In this document: in pieces, positions 1 through 7,891 of the stretch | How positions within the stretch are numbered: the stretch's first letter is position 1 | How the letters are laid out: each line of letters starts with the position of its first letter | Source: Arcanobacterium haemolyticum | GTDB taxonomy: Bacteria > Actinomycetota > Actinomycetes > Actinomycetales > Actinomycetaceae | Assembly (NCBI GenBank): GCA_021532125.1 | Contig: JADYUX010000005.1 | Span: 88,800 to 152,799, forward strand | DNA: 64,000 nucleotides | Direction: 5' to 3' | The notes under the pieces: model-generated | What the model saw: only the letters and a program-made list of their open reading frames with translations | The model's database searches: none | What the model was told of the DNA's origin: nothing | Position numbers and translations under genes: made by a program

Positions 1-764
1 TGGTACGCCCCAGCTGTGAACCTCCACCGTTCACCTTTCGCAGGCCGCAACTTCGAGTACTACTCCGAAGACCCGGTGCTCTCCGGTGAGCTGCTCACCG
101 CTGTCGCGAACGGAGCCGGGACCAAGGGTGTTTACACGATGGTCAAGCACTTCGCCTTCAACGAGCAAGAGACCAACCGCGTCAACAACGGAGTCTCGAC
201 ATGGGTGAACGAGCAAGCCATCCGCGAGGTCTACCTCAAGCCCTTCGAGATCGGCATGAAGAAGATCTCGATGAACGTCCCCTACATCGCCGACGACAAG
301 GGAACCATCAAGGAAACAACAATCGGCGCGGCCGGCATCATGAGCTCCTTCAACCGCATCGGCGCCACCTGGACTGGAGGCTCCGAAGCACTCATGAACA
401 CTGTGCTTCGCGACGAATGGGGATTCCAAGGATTCGCCATTACCGACTTCAACCTGTACCCCTACATGAACCCCAACCAGGGCATCAGCGCCGGTACAGA
501 CCTCACGCTGACCTTTGCACCGTCAAAGTCCTTCAGCGATCGAAGTCCGCCAAGGCAGTTTCCGACATCCGCAACGCCACGCACAACATTCTCTACACCG
601 TGGCGAACTCCAACGCTATGAACGGCATGGCACCCGGCGCAACCGTCGACTACACACCGCCAACCTGGGTGTACATCCAGATCGGCGCTTCGGTTGTGCT
701 CAGCATCCTCATCGCCGGCGGAGCCTTCATGGTGGTGCGCCGCGTGCGCAAACACCACGCATAA
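1..764 (+). pseudogene. Glycoside hydrolase family 3 (beta-glucosidase-like), 5' end outside window, frameshifted
   Basis: The window opens inside this gene: frame 1 is open from base 1 and reads WYAPAVNLHRSPFAGRNFEYY, a GH3 catalytic-domain stretch. KHFAFNEQETNR and GFQGFAITDF follow; the Asp of ITDF sits where GH3 enzymes have their nucleophile. At about base 540 the reading continues only in frame 3 (SKSAKAVSDIRNATHNILY), so one base is missing relative to an intact frame. The C-terminus has a membrane helix, from WVYIQIGAS to a basic VRRVRKHHA tail, which would anchor the enzyme at the cell surface. The catalytic domain is last, followed directly by the anchor, so the usual GH3 C-domain must lie upstream (swapped order) or be absent. 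The frameshift may be real decay or a sequence error. The substrate is presumably a beta-glucoside (inference). Confidence 0.7.
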
Positions 765-768
765 CGAC

Positions 769-840
769 GATCGGTGGGTGACGTAGGTGGGGACTCCACG
801 CGTGCGTGAGGACTCCACGCCTGATCGTCGCCCACCGATC
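769..840. repeat. Inverted repeat with internal direct repeats downstream of the GH3 gene
   Basis: GATCGGTGGG at 769-778 is complementary to CCCACCGATC at 831-840. The loop contains GGACTCCACGC twice, at 791-801 and 810-820. It may act as a transcript-end structure for the GH3 gene, but no T-run follows. Confidence 0.5.
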
Positions 841-900
841 ATGACTGGCGCTGAGTGCACCGGTCAGCGGCGGACGTTCTTCTCCTGACACCGCCGCATT

Positions 901-965
901 GTCAAGGAGATCCCTCCTTAACTCCTTGACATGGGGGAGGAAAGCACTGTGCTTTCCTCCCCCAT
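901..965. terminator. Tandem hairpins, probable bidirectional terminator
   Basis: The first stem pairs GTCAAGGAG (901-909) with CTCCTTGAC (922-930). The second is a strong stem in which ATGGGGGAGGAAAG (931-944) pairs with CTTTCCTCCCCCAT (952-965). The pair lies between the GH3 gene and the convergent gene ending at 1037, where a two-way terminator is expected. Confidence 0.65.
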
Positions 966-1036
966 TCGTTGTGGTGCGTGGGGCGGGACGACGACGCCAC
1001 GCCACCGCCCAGCCAAGCCGCCGCCCCGCCACGCCA

Positions 1037-2029
1037 CTACGGCACGTGAATTGTTGTCTCGGCGCGATCGTCCTCGAGGTAGCTGATGAAGGTGAGGTCG
1101 CCTTCGGTCAGGCTTTGCGGAACCTGCATATACAGCCAACCTTCGGCAGCTTCCCCGCTAGCCGTCTGAGGTTGGTTGCTCAGGGCATCGTCGCCTTCGT
1201 ACCACACGTCGTCGAAGTATGTCTCTCCCGAACTATCTTTGAGGAGAACACCAACATAGAACGAGGCGTATCGCGGGGCAGAGGCCAGATTCGTTACCCG
1301 GACCTTGATGCCAACATACTTGTAGCCATCGCGAAGATCCTCCGCGTCGTCCCCGAACTTTCCTGCCACGTGTGCCGTGGCGTCCGGATTAAAGCCAAGG
1401 TATTCCATTGCCCACGAGCCGACGATTGTTGAGCCAGCCGGTGCTAGCGAGGGGTCTGCCGCGAAAGCGTCGCCCGATCCATCATCATCGCCATCAGACG
1501 GTGCGCCTGATTCACCAAAAATAGGTGGAATGGACGGCAAGGAGTAGTCATACGTCGGGATATCGACCGGTTCCCATTTCGGATCATCGTCGGACTGTTT
1601 CGCGTAATTGATAACCGCTACACCCACAATTCCGATGAATGCGAGAATTCGGTTCCGACGCTTCTTCCGTTTAGCGGCCCGCTCCTCGGCAGCCGCCACT
1701 TCAGCCGGTGCTGTTCCATAGGGAGGGCGCTTCGTGTTGATCGGCGGCGCACCGTTACTCGACGAGCGCTGACGTGGCCCACGCGATTCCTCACCCTCCG
1801 ATGACATGGCTGGTCTCGGATCGTCACGTGGATCAAGGCCGCGCCCCGACGTAGGTTCTGCGTGGCCCTCGTCGTACCCAACTGAGGCATAACGATCGAC
1901 GCCACGCGCCACCGCACGCGGACCGCCAGAGAGAAACGCATTCCCCTCTTCTTCTTTCGGACCAAACAGACGCCACCGGCGCCCACCTGGTTGAAATGCG
2001 GATGTGCCACGGCGTTCGTCGTTACTCAT
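1037..2029 (-). CDS. Membrane-anchored protein with DUF4352-like extracellular domain, paralogue A
   Basis: I chose the ATG at 2029 because an AAGGGG Shine-Dalgarno lies just before it; the frame opens 10 codons earlier without one. The 330-residue product has a disordered, charged cytoplasmic part (1-125) and a single membrane helix (about 126-142, LAFIGIVGVAVI). An outer domain runs from GSWAMEYLGF to the end and is predicted to be mostly beta, like the DUF4352/telomeric-repeat-binding-like surface domains of Gram-positive bacteria. The N-terminus carries NDERR, SAF, LFG and GNAFLSG, shared with the next gene upstream (2123-3451), so the two are duplicates of one architecture. There is no catalytic motif. 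The role is unknown; a cell-surface or envelope sensing role is only a guess. Confidence 0.75.
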   Translation of the reverse strand: MSNDERRGTSAFQPGGRRWRLFGPKEEEGNAFLSGGPRAVARGVDRYASVGYDEGHAEPTSGRGLDPRDDPRPAMSSEGEESRGPRQRSSSNGAPPINTKRPPYGTAPAEVAAAEERAAKRKKRRNRILAFIGIVGVAVINYAKQSDDDPKWEPVDIPTYDYSLPSIPPIFGESGAPSDGDDDGSGDAFAADPSLAPAGSTIVGSWAMEYLGFNPDATAHVAGKFGDDAEDLRDGYKYVGIKVRVTNLASAPRYASFYVGVLLKDSSGETYFDDVWYEGDDALSNQPQTASGEAAEGWLYMQVPQSLTEGDLTFISYLEDDRAETTIHVP

Positions 2030-2122
2030 CGTGCCCCTTTGTCCTGTACAGATAGGCAAAAGGTTATCCTGCCGCCATTCGTCCGCGCCACGAGCTCGCC
2101 TTATTCCGCCGCTTCTCCAGCA

Positions 2123-3451
2123 TCATTCCATCGACACTGGCTGGTGGACACGTTCCTCCATATACGGCGGAGTGGGGTGGACGATAAATCCCATGGGCAT
2201 GGAATGGTCCGATGCGTAGTTTCGGACGCGTATTTCCATTTCCGACCATTCTGTTGGAACGACGAAGTACACCCAACCGCTTGCTGTTGCCCCGGAGGTT
2301 ACAGATTCCGCTGCGTTGTGCAGAGCATCGGGGATAGGAGCATTATCATCCTCCCAATACTCTTTCCCGGAACCGGTATCTGAAAGCAGGAAACCCACAT
2401 TCCACGCGGGCGACAAACTGAGCGAATCACGGTTTGTCACCTCAACCTGAAGTGCAACAACTTTCTCTCCGTCGAAAATCGTCCCGCCCCCATTGGTGTA
2501 GCGTTCGGTGGCATCGGTATCCCAGGAAAGGACTTCTATCGCCCACGACCCAGCGACAGCCGCCCCATCAGGAATGGGTACTGATCTTTGTGTCGGCTGC
2601 GAGTAGCTAGAGTTGGGCCGCGTATTCTCGAGGATGTAATGGGAGAGTATTCGGCTTCCGGCGTTGGCGATCAAGATGATCGCCAGAACACCGACGACGA
2701 CGTTCCGCACCTTTCGTCGTGGCTTTTCGGCGCGTTGTGCAATCTGTTGAGAAATATAGGTGCCCTCACCAGAATCCCATGTGCCGTGCGTAGGGGCAGG
2801 TGCATCCAAGCGTTCCGCGGACATACTCGCAGATCGTGGCGTCGATTCCTCATCGAACGCCCAGCCCTGAGTATTGAGCAACTCCCGCAGTTTGTCCCCG
2901 ACCTCCCCTTCGGGAAGGGTGCGTGTTTCAACCGCTCGCCTGATAAGCTCGCGCTTCTCACGCCACGTGAGTTTGGTGGAGCTTCCGCCGGCGCGAGAGA
3001 GATCGGAAGCTGAACGCCCGCCGGCTAAGGTCTGTTCGATTGAGGCGACCTGGGCTCGTATGTCGTTCTTCCGAGCGCGACGGCTCAGCTCTTTGTCCTC
3101 GCGCTCACCTCGTGCCTCTGCTTCCCGTTCGGCCCGCTGGCGTTCACGGAATTCCTGCGTGCGTTTCTGCCGCTCTTGCGATTCACGGATTCGTTCGTCT
3201 CGTTCGCGTTGCTTCTCTCGTTCAGTTTCGCGTCTCAGTTCTTCCTCGTAAGCGGCTTCCCGCTGCTCGAAGCGGGACGGGTATGGTGAAGTTTCGGAGG
3301 AATCGTCGGGGCGAGTGTCGTCTCGTGTCCACGAGGCTGGTCTGTCGCCTGAGAGAAAGGCGTTACCTGTCTTTGTGCGCCGGCGCCCAAAAAGGCCGCG
3401 TTTTTCCTCGGGTTCTTCAAATGCGGAGAATCGCCGGCGTTCGTCGTTCAT
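2123..3451 (-). CDS. Membrane-anchored protein with coiled coil and DUF4352-like extracellular domain, paralogue B
   Basis: A 442-residue protein starting at the ATG at 3451 after an AGGACG ribosome site. The order is: an N-terminal signature matching paralogue A (NDERR, SAF, LFG, GNAFLSG, residues 2-36); a long Glu/Arg-rich coiled coil (about 61-130); a small helical region with LTWREKRELIRRAVE (about 160-195); one membrane helix (about 249-266, VVVGVLAIILIA); and an outer domain from GSWAIEVLSW with a GWVYFVVP strand also seen in paralogue A (GWLYMQVP). The gap to paralogue A is 93 bases on the same strand, so the pair is probably one transcript. The shared N-terminus is cytoplasmic and may bind a common partner (inference). 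No enzyme motif is seen. Confidence 0.75.
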   Translation of the reverse strand: MNDERRRFSAFEEPEEKRGLFGRRRTKTGNAFLSGDRPASWTRDDTRPDDSSETSPYPSRFEQREAAYEEELRRETEREKQRERDERIRESQERQKRTQEFRERQRAEREAEARGEREDKELSRRARKNDIRAQVASIEQTLAGGRSASDLSRAGGSSTKLTWREKRELIRRAVETRTLPEGEVGDKLRELLNTQGWAFDEESTPRSASMSAERLDAPAPTHGTWDSGEGTYISQQIAQRAEKPRRKVRNVVVGVLAIILIANAGSRILSHYILENTRPNSSYSQPTQRSVPIPDGAAVAGSWAIEVLSWDTDATERYTNGGGTIFDGEKVVALQVEVTNRDSLSLSPAWNVGFLLSDTGSGKEYWEDDNAPIPDALHNAAESVTSGATASGWVYFVVPTEWSEMEIRVRNYASDHSMPMGFIVHPTPPYMEERVHQPVSME

Positions 3452-3729
3452 ATCTGTCGTCCTTACTCCCTAGCGGCTTGGGGGGAGGCAAACGGGCCCA
3501 ATGGGAGGTGCCATACGTGGCTGGTGTGGTGCCTTGTCTCAGTACACACTGGGAATCTCGTCGCAAGGTAAACGCCGGGTAAATCCGTGGGAAAGAGGAT
3601 GAGAGAACTGCGCCCATTCATTCTTCGCCTCGACGTCGCCCCAAACTCCACGGCGAGGCGCACAAGCGCCGCACCGTCCCAGTTACCGTGCAAGCTCATC
3701 GGCACCCTTTAACATGCCAGGAGTTCGTG
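3452..3729. other. Gene-free spacer
   Basis: Lies between the start of paralogue B and the terminator of the gluconokinase gene. It should hold the promoter of the two paralogues, but I see no convincing -35/-10 pair and no repeat. Confidence 0.4.
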
Positions 3730-3761
3730 AAAAAAGGGGCGACGAAAACCATCGTCGCCCC
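3730..3761 (-). terminator. Intrinsic terminator of the gluconokinase transcript
   Basis: GGGGCGACGA (3736-3745) pairs with TCGTCGCCCC (3752-3761). Read on the minus strand the stem is followed by a run of T (bases 3730-3735), 27 bases after the gntK stop codon. Confidence 0.8.
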
Positions 3762-3787
3762 TCAGAATGAGCAGTGCTATCTCGCGC

Positions 3788-4303
3788 TTACTTACTCTCT
3801 TGCTCGTTGATCCAGGTGAGTGCGCGTTCAATGATCTCGTCGGGAGTGAGGGTGGCGGGGATTTCGACACCAACTTCGTCGGCTTCGAGATCTTCGAGCG
3901 TATCGAGCTGCGATTTCAGGAGCGACACCGGCATGTAGTGGCCCTTGCGTTGCTTCATTCGCTCAGCGAGCACGTCTTCACCGACGACGGGGTGAATGAG
4001 CAAGATGGGCGCGTGTGCTTCACGGAGGACATCTCGGTAGGCTCGGCGCAGTGCTGAACAGGCGACGACAGTTCCCGTGCCTGCGGCTTCTTGGTCGTTC
4101 ATCCAGTCGCGCAAGCGGCGAAGCCACGGCCACCGATCCTCGTCGGTCAATGCGATCCCATTGCCCATTTTGGCGCGCGCTTCGTCGGTGTGGAACTCGT
4201 CCCCCTCCGCGAAGGGGACGCCGAGAAGTTCCGCCAGCCGGCTCCCGACCGTGGTTTTACCTGTGCCGGCCACACCCATCACGACAATATGACGCACTGT
4301 CAT
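3788..4303 (-). CDS. gntK: Gluconokinase
   Basis: Phosphorylates gluconate to 6-phosphogluconate with ATP, feeding the pentose phosphate pathway in the cytosol. The 171-residue length is normal for the GntK/IdnK family. The P-loop is GVAGTGKTT (about residues 10-18), followed by GDEFHTDEARAKMGNG, DRWPWL, and VVACSALRRAYRDVLR, all family hallmarks; GHYMPVSLLKSQLDTLE matches the family C-terminal substrate region. It lies 99 bases downstream of the GarR-like reductase on the same strand and ends in its own terminator, so the two form a short operon inside a sugar-acid cluster with a gluconate 5-dehydrogenase. Confidence 0.93.
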   Translation of the reverse strand: MTVRHIVVMGVAGTGKTTVGSRLAELLGVPFAEGDEFHTDEARAKMGNGIALTDEDRWPWLRRLRDWMNDQEAAGTGTVVACSALRRAYRDVLREAHAPILLIHPVVGEDVLAERMKQRKGHYMPVSLLKSQLDTLEDLEADEVGVEIPATLTPDEIIERALTWINEQESK

Positions 4304-4333
4304 CGCATTTTCCTTTCGTCGTCCTTGACTATA

Positions 4334-4376
4334 GTCCGCGCACGCGGTGATGACCCATCGGGTTCACGTGGCGCAA
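4334..4376. repeat. 43-nt dispersed repeat, copy 1 (hexonate cluster)
   Basis: Shares its first 14 and last 21 bases with 10230-10272. Both copies contain the palindrome CCGCG-CA-CGCGG and the block CATCGGGTTCACGTGG. This copy sits just upstream of gntK; the other is upstream of the FAH-family gene. It may be a protein-binding site or a small repeat element. Confidence 0.6.
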
Positions 4377-4402
4377 AGAGCATCGCTGCATGTGGCTGCC
4401 CA

Positions 4403-5314
4403 TCAGCCCTCGCGTTTGAGGCCTTCGATGTATCGCTGGATCACTGCCGTGTCGTTATCTCCCATACCTTCGTTAGTTAGCTCGGTGAACATATCTTTGA
4501 GAATATCGGTCACGGGAGTGGCGGTATTCGTCGCTTGTGCCACGTCCTTGGCGAACGTCAGATCCTTGATCATAAATTTGGCTGGGCCCGACGGCGAATG
4601 GTCGTGGTGAACGAAGCGATCCTTCTTCACGTCGAGGATACGGCTGGCCGCATACCCACCGGCAATGAGGGTGAACATCGCGTCGAGATCCATGCCTGAG
4701 CGTTCAGCAATAACCGCAGCTTCTCCGAGGGCTTCAACTGTTGCGGCGACGATCATCTGGTTACAAGCCTTGGCGATTTCACCACAGCCGATTGGGCCGA
4801 GGTGCACCGGCGTTCCGCAGTAGGACAGGATCGGCAGGACACGCTCCACATCTTCGGCATCACCGCCGACGAAGATGGAGAGCTTTCCTGCTTCAGCGCC
4901 TTCTTGACCACCTGATACAGGTGCGTCGACGAAGCGGATACGATCGCCTGTTTCTTTGCGAACTTTCTTGTCGAGCTCGGCAATTCCTGTGGGCGATACT
5001 GTGGAGGACACGACGACGATGGTGTTACCTTCGCGAGTGAGGAGCCCAGCAGCGAGGCCATCGGCGCCACCGAGAACTGCCTCGACGTCAGGGAGGTCAG
5101 GGACCATGAGAAAAACGATGTCGGAAGCTTCTCCGACACCGCGCGCGTGGTCGTGCCACGTTGCCCCTGCCTGGATGTGGGATTCGACTTTTTCACGGAA
5201 GCGATCGGTGACGTTAACTGAGGACCCTGCGGGGAGTCCATTGAGCATGTAGCGGGCCATAGGACTTCCCATGACGCCGAGGCCGATAAATCCGATTGCT
5301 ACAGGTGTGTTCAT
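4403..5314 (-). CDS. NAD(P)-dependent 3-hydroxyisobutyrate / tartronate semialdehyde reductase family protein (GarR-like)
   Basis: A 303-residue beta-hydroxyacid dehydrogenase. The Rossmann motif GFIGLGVMGSPMA is at residues 9-21. The substrate motif DAPVSGGQEGAEAG follows at about 130, and CNQMIVAATVEALGEA carries the region of the family's catalytic lysine (normally GxxGxGxxxKxxxN; here GCGEIAKACNQ). Members reduce tartronate semialdehyde to glycerate or oxidise 3-hydroxyisobutyrate or related sugar-acid intermediates. Being in one unit with gluconokinase and opposite a 2-hydroxyacid dehydrogenase suggests a sugar-acid pathway role. The exact substrate cannot be read from the sequence. A promoter lies at 5357-5384. 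Confidence 0.85.
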   Translation of the reverse strand: MNTPVAIGFIGLGVMGSPMARYMLNGLPAGSSVNVTDRFREKVESHIQAGATWHDHARGVGEASDIVFLMVPDLPDVEAVLGGADGLAAGLLTREGNTIVVVSSTVSPTGIAELDKKVRKETGDRIRFVDAPVSGGQEGAEAGKLSIFVGGDAEDVERVLPILSYCGTPVHLGPIGCGEIAKACNQMIVAATVEALGEAAVIAERSGMDLDAMFTLIAGGYAASRILDVKKDRFVHHDHSPSGPAKFMIKDLTFAKDVAQATNTATPVTDILKDMFTELTNEGMGDNDTAVIQRYIEGLKREG

Positions 5315-5356
5315 GAGAAAGCTCCATTCAGTCTGCTTTGACTATGCTCTGTCTTC

Positions 5357-5384
5357 AGCATAAGGATTTTTGGAAAGTAGTCAA
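5357..5384 (-). promoter_or_regulatory. Promoter of the GarR-like / gntK operon
   Basis: On the minus strand TTGACT (5384-5379) and TATGCT (5362-5357) are separated by 16 bases, 43 bases before the ATG at 5314. The candidate operator at 5399-5413 lies immediately upstream of the -35. Confidence 0.6.
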
Positions 5385-5398
5385 TAGGTAGAACGTTA

Positions 5399-5413
5399 TT
5401 CAACACATTGAAC
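5399..5413. promoter_or_regulatory. Candidate IclR operator, copy 1
   Basis: TTCAACACATTGAAC is an inverted repeat (TTCAA-CACA-TTGAA). Twelve of its 15 bases recur at 7782-7796 in front of the transporter gene. It lies in the divergent region between the reductase operon and the 2-hydroxyacid dehydrogenase, and an IclR regulator is encoded in the same cluster. Confidence 0.5.
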
Positions 5414-5600
5414 ATTTGGGGTAGACTACGTATCGAACCTGGTCCATGGCGAACCACAGCAACGGCGCAACATCTCCTCTCAGGCGATTCTCACAACGAA
5501 GGTATGCGCCCACGCCAGCGGTTCTCCCTGCACATAGGATCTTTTAGACGCCCGAGCACCCAAGCGTCGCCCTTCCCGACAACCTCATTCGAGGAGAAAC

Positions 5601-6650
5601 ATGAGCAAGAAACTTCGAGTGGTTGTCGCCACTCCAATGAAAGACGAGGACGCAGCTTTTATTCGCGACCGCGTACCCGAGATCGAACTCGTCAAAGACG
5701 ACTCCCTCCTCCCCCCAATGCGCTGGGACGCCGACTTCTCCGGCGATCCATCATTCACGCGCACGCCTGAGCAACAGCAGGCCTTTGAGGACCTCATCGA
5801 CTCAGCCGATATTCTCTACGGCATCCCTGACGTGAAGCCCACCCAACTTGCCCGCACATTACGAGCCAACCCCAATCTCAAGTGGGTACAGATCATGGCA
5901 GCCGGCGGGGGCGGCCAGGTCAAAGCAGCCGACCTCACCCGCGACGAACTTGAGCGCGTCATCTTCACAACCGGCGCCGGTGTCCACGCCGGCCCGCTGG
6001 CCGAATTTGCCATCATGGGCATTTTTGCTGGAGCGAAGAACCTCCCCCGCCTGGCAGCTCATCAGGCCAAGAAAGAATGGACAGGGCGTTGGCCAATGAA
6101 CCAAGTCTCAGGGAGCACCGTGCTCGTGCTGGGAACAGGCGGAATCGGCCTTGAAGTCGCTCGCAAGTCTCACGCGCTAGGAGCTCACGTTATTGGTGTG
6201 AGCCGACACGGAGTTGATAGCCCACACCTCGACGAGGTCATTCACCCCGACGCCCTCGTTGCCACAGTCCCGCATGTTGATGCCATTGTTAACACCCTTC
6301 CCGGAACCGCAGCCACAACAAAGATGCTTTCATCTGACGTTCTTGCTGCAGTAAAACCAGGTGTCACAATATGCTCAGTTGGCCGAGGAACTGTCATTGA
6401 CGAGGCGGCACTCATCGACGCCCTACGCGACGGGCGCGTCGGCTTTGCCGCGCTCGATGTATTTGCAATCGAGCCCCTTCCAGAAGAAAGCCCTCTGTGG
6501 GAGATGCCGAACGTCGTCGTCAGCCCACACACCGCAGCCAACAGCCCGGCAGAAGAACATCTCCTTGCCGAACTCTTCGTCGACAACATGCATCGCTACC
6601 TTGAAGGCCGCGAACTGAGGAACGTCGTCAATACTGTCGAATTCTATTAA
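5601..6650 (+). CDS. D-isomer-specific 2-hydroxyacid dehydrogenase
   Basis: A 349-residue NAD(P)-dependent oxidoreductase that interconverts a 2-keto acid and a 2-hydroxy acid. The start ATG follows a GAGGAG ribosome site. The nucleotide motif GTGGIG lies in VLVLGTGGIGLEVARK (about 175-190). The catalytic triad is visible as Arg in CSVGRGTVIDE, Glu in AIEPLPEESP and His in SPHTAANSP. It is transcribed away from the GarR/gntK pair and toward the IclR gene. In this setting (gluconokinase, gluconate 5-dehydrogenase) a 2-ketogluconate or similar keto-sugar-acid reductase is plausible, but substrate is inference. The stop is followed by a GC-rich spacer before the regulator. Confidence 0.85.
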   Translation: MSKKLRVVVATPMKDEDAAFIRDRVPEIELVKDDSLLPPMRWDADFSGDPSFTRTPEQQQAFEDLIDSADILYGIPDVKPTQLARTLRANPNLKWVQIMAAGGGGQVKAADLTRDELERVIFTTGAGVHAGPLAEFAIMGIFAGAKNLPRLAAHQAKKEWTGRWPMNQVSGSTVLVLGTGGIGLEVARKSHALGAHVIGVSRHGVDSPHLDEVIHPDALVATVPHVDAIVNTLPGTAATTKMLSSDVLAAVKPGVTICSVGRGTVIDEAALIDALRDGRVGFAALDVFAIEPLPEESPLWEMPNVVVSPHTAANSPAEEHLLAELFVDNMHRYLEGRELRNVVNTVEFY

Positions 6651-6801
6651 TTTCACCGCGCGCTCCTTAGGTGGGCCGCGTAAATCCGCGCGCGAGCGGC
6701 CCGCCCAGGACGCCTACCCACGAGCTAGTCCGAGCCACATACAATAGATGCTTGCATGCCGGCACCAGATCGTCGCGGCCTTCACCACGAATGGAGAATC
6801 C

Positions 6802-7626
6802 ATGTCCAGCCTGTCAGCAGAAACGTCGAGTAGCCTGGCCCCCGCAGTGAGCCGTGCCGTGCGTATTCTCGACGCACTCTCACAGGCGCGAGGGGTCGAG
6901 CAATCCCTCGCAGATCTCTCACGAACTATTGGTGCCGCCAAATCGTCAACCTCCAATATTTGTGCCGTTCTCGAAGAAGCCAACCTTATCCAGAAGCGTG
7001 AATATGGGTATGTACTAGGCCGGGCAACAGTCGAGCTTGGGGGCGCCTACCTCGCCACCTTCGATCAAGTTCGCGAGTTCTATCGGCTGTGTGCAAACTC
7101 CCCGGTACTGCGAGGCGAGTTGCTTCAGCTTGGCGTTCTTGACGGCACGGATGTTATTTACCTTGCCCGCCACGAAGGGACGGCCCCCCTCCGCCTCACT
7201 GCGGGCGTTGGCGACCGTTTTCCCGCCTCCATCACAGCGATCGGCAATGCACTCCTTATGGCGCTTTCTTCCGAGGAAGTTGCCTTGCGTTACAAGAACA
7301 TTGCCGCATTCCCCGTCATGACGAGTAAATCGACAACAACCTTCCCTGAGCTTGAAGCCAAACTCGCGCGCGCACGCGAACGCGGCTACGCGCTCGATGA
7401 GGGCGAGGTCTTCCCCAACGTTGTCGGTGTTGCTATGCCGATCCCCCCGCGCCGCGCGGGCGAGCAGCCTTTAGCCATCGGCGTTTCGATGATTGGGCCA
7501 GGAGAAAACTTCACCGTTCCCCGCGAACGTTTCGATGCCATCGTTGACGCACTTGCCGAAGCCGTCGAGAACCTCACGAATCCAATGTCGCAGGCAGTCA
7601 TCATGAACGAGGACAAGCAAGCTTAG
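6802..7626 (+). CDS. IclR-family transcriptional regulator
   Basis: 274 residues from the ATG at 6802, which has a GGAG ribosome site; an earlier in-frame start at 6748 lacks one. The N-terminal winged helix includes AVSRAVRILDALSQ and LADLSRTIGAAKSSTSNICAVLEEANLI, the family recognition helix. A GAF-like effector domain follows from about residue 90, with SITAIGNALLMAL and the region RARERGYALDEGEVFPNVVG typical of IclR ligand pockets. It sits in the middle of the sugar-acid cluster, and near-identical palindromic boxes occur at 5399-5413 and 7782-7796, so it probably represses these genes until a sugar acid binds (inference). Confidence 0.9.
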   Translation: MSSLSAETSSSLAPAVSRAVRILDALSQARGVEQSLADLSRTIGAAKSSTSNICAVLEEANLIQKREYGYVLGRATVELGGAYLATFDQVREFYRLCANSPVLRGELLQLGVLDGTDVIYLARHEGTAPLRLTAGVGDRFPASITAIGNALLMALSSEEVALRYKNIAAFPVMTSKSTTTFPELEAKLARARERGYALDEGEVFPNVVGVAMPIPPRRAGEQPLAIGVSMIGPGENFTVPRERFDAIVDALAEAVENLTNPMSQAVIMNEDKQA

Positions 7627-7781
7627 CCCTCACTCGTCGCCTCACACCTGCCGCTATACACCCAAGGCGCCCCCTCTCATATTGCGGGGTGCCCACACAC
7701 TTATATCCCAACGACATCTCGCATCCCCATGAGTTCCACACACCCACCCCTGAAATTGTGAGCGCGCACACATCTCATTCG

Positions 7782-7796
7782 TTCAACACTCTGGAC
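7782..7796. promoter_or_regulatory. Candidate IclR operator, copy 2
   Basis: TTCAACACTCTGGAC matches copy 1 at 12 of 15 positions and overlaps the -35 box of the transporter promoter, a position suited to repression. Confidence 0.5.
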
Positions 7797-7819
7797 AACG
7801 TTCAGTATGTTGCTATGCT
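7792..7819 (+). promoter_or_regulatory. Promoter of the transporter operon
   Basis: TGGACA (7792-7797) and TATGCT (7814-7819) are 16 bases apart. An imperfect inverted repeat with arms TCACAC/GTGTGA at 7825-7842 lies just after the -10 and could be a second regulator site. Confidence 0.55.
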
Positions 7820-7891
7820 TGTGATCACACACCGTCGTGTGACTATCACAAAGACCACGCCCACCCGGGCCGGTTCTGCAAGGGAGCAGTG

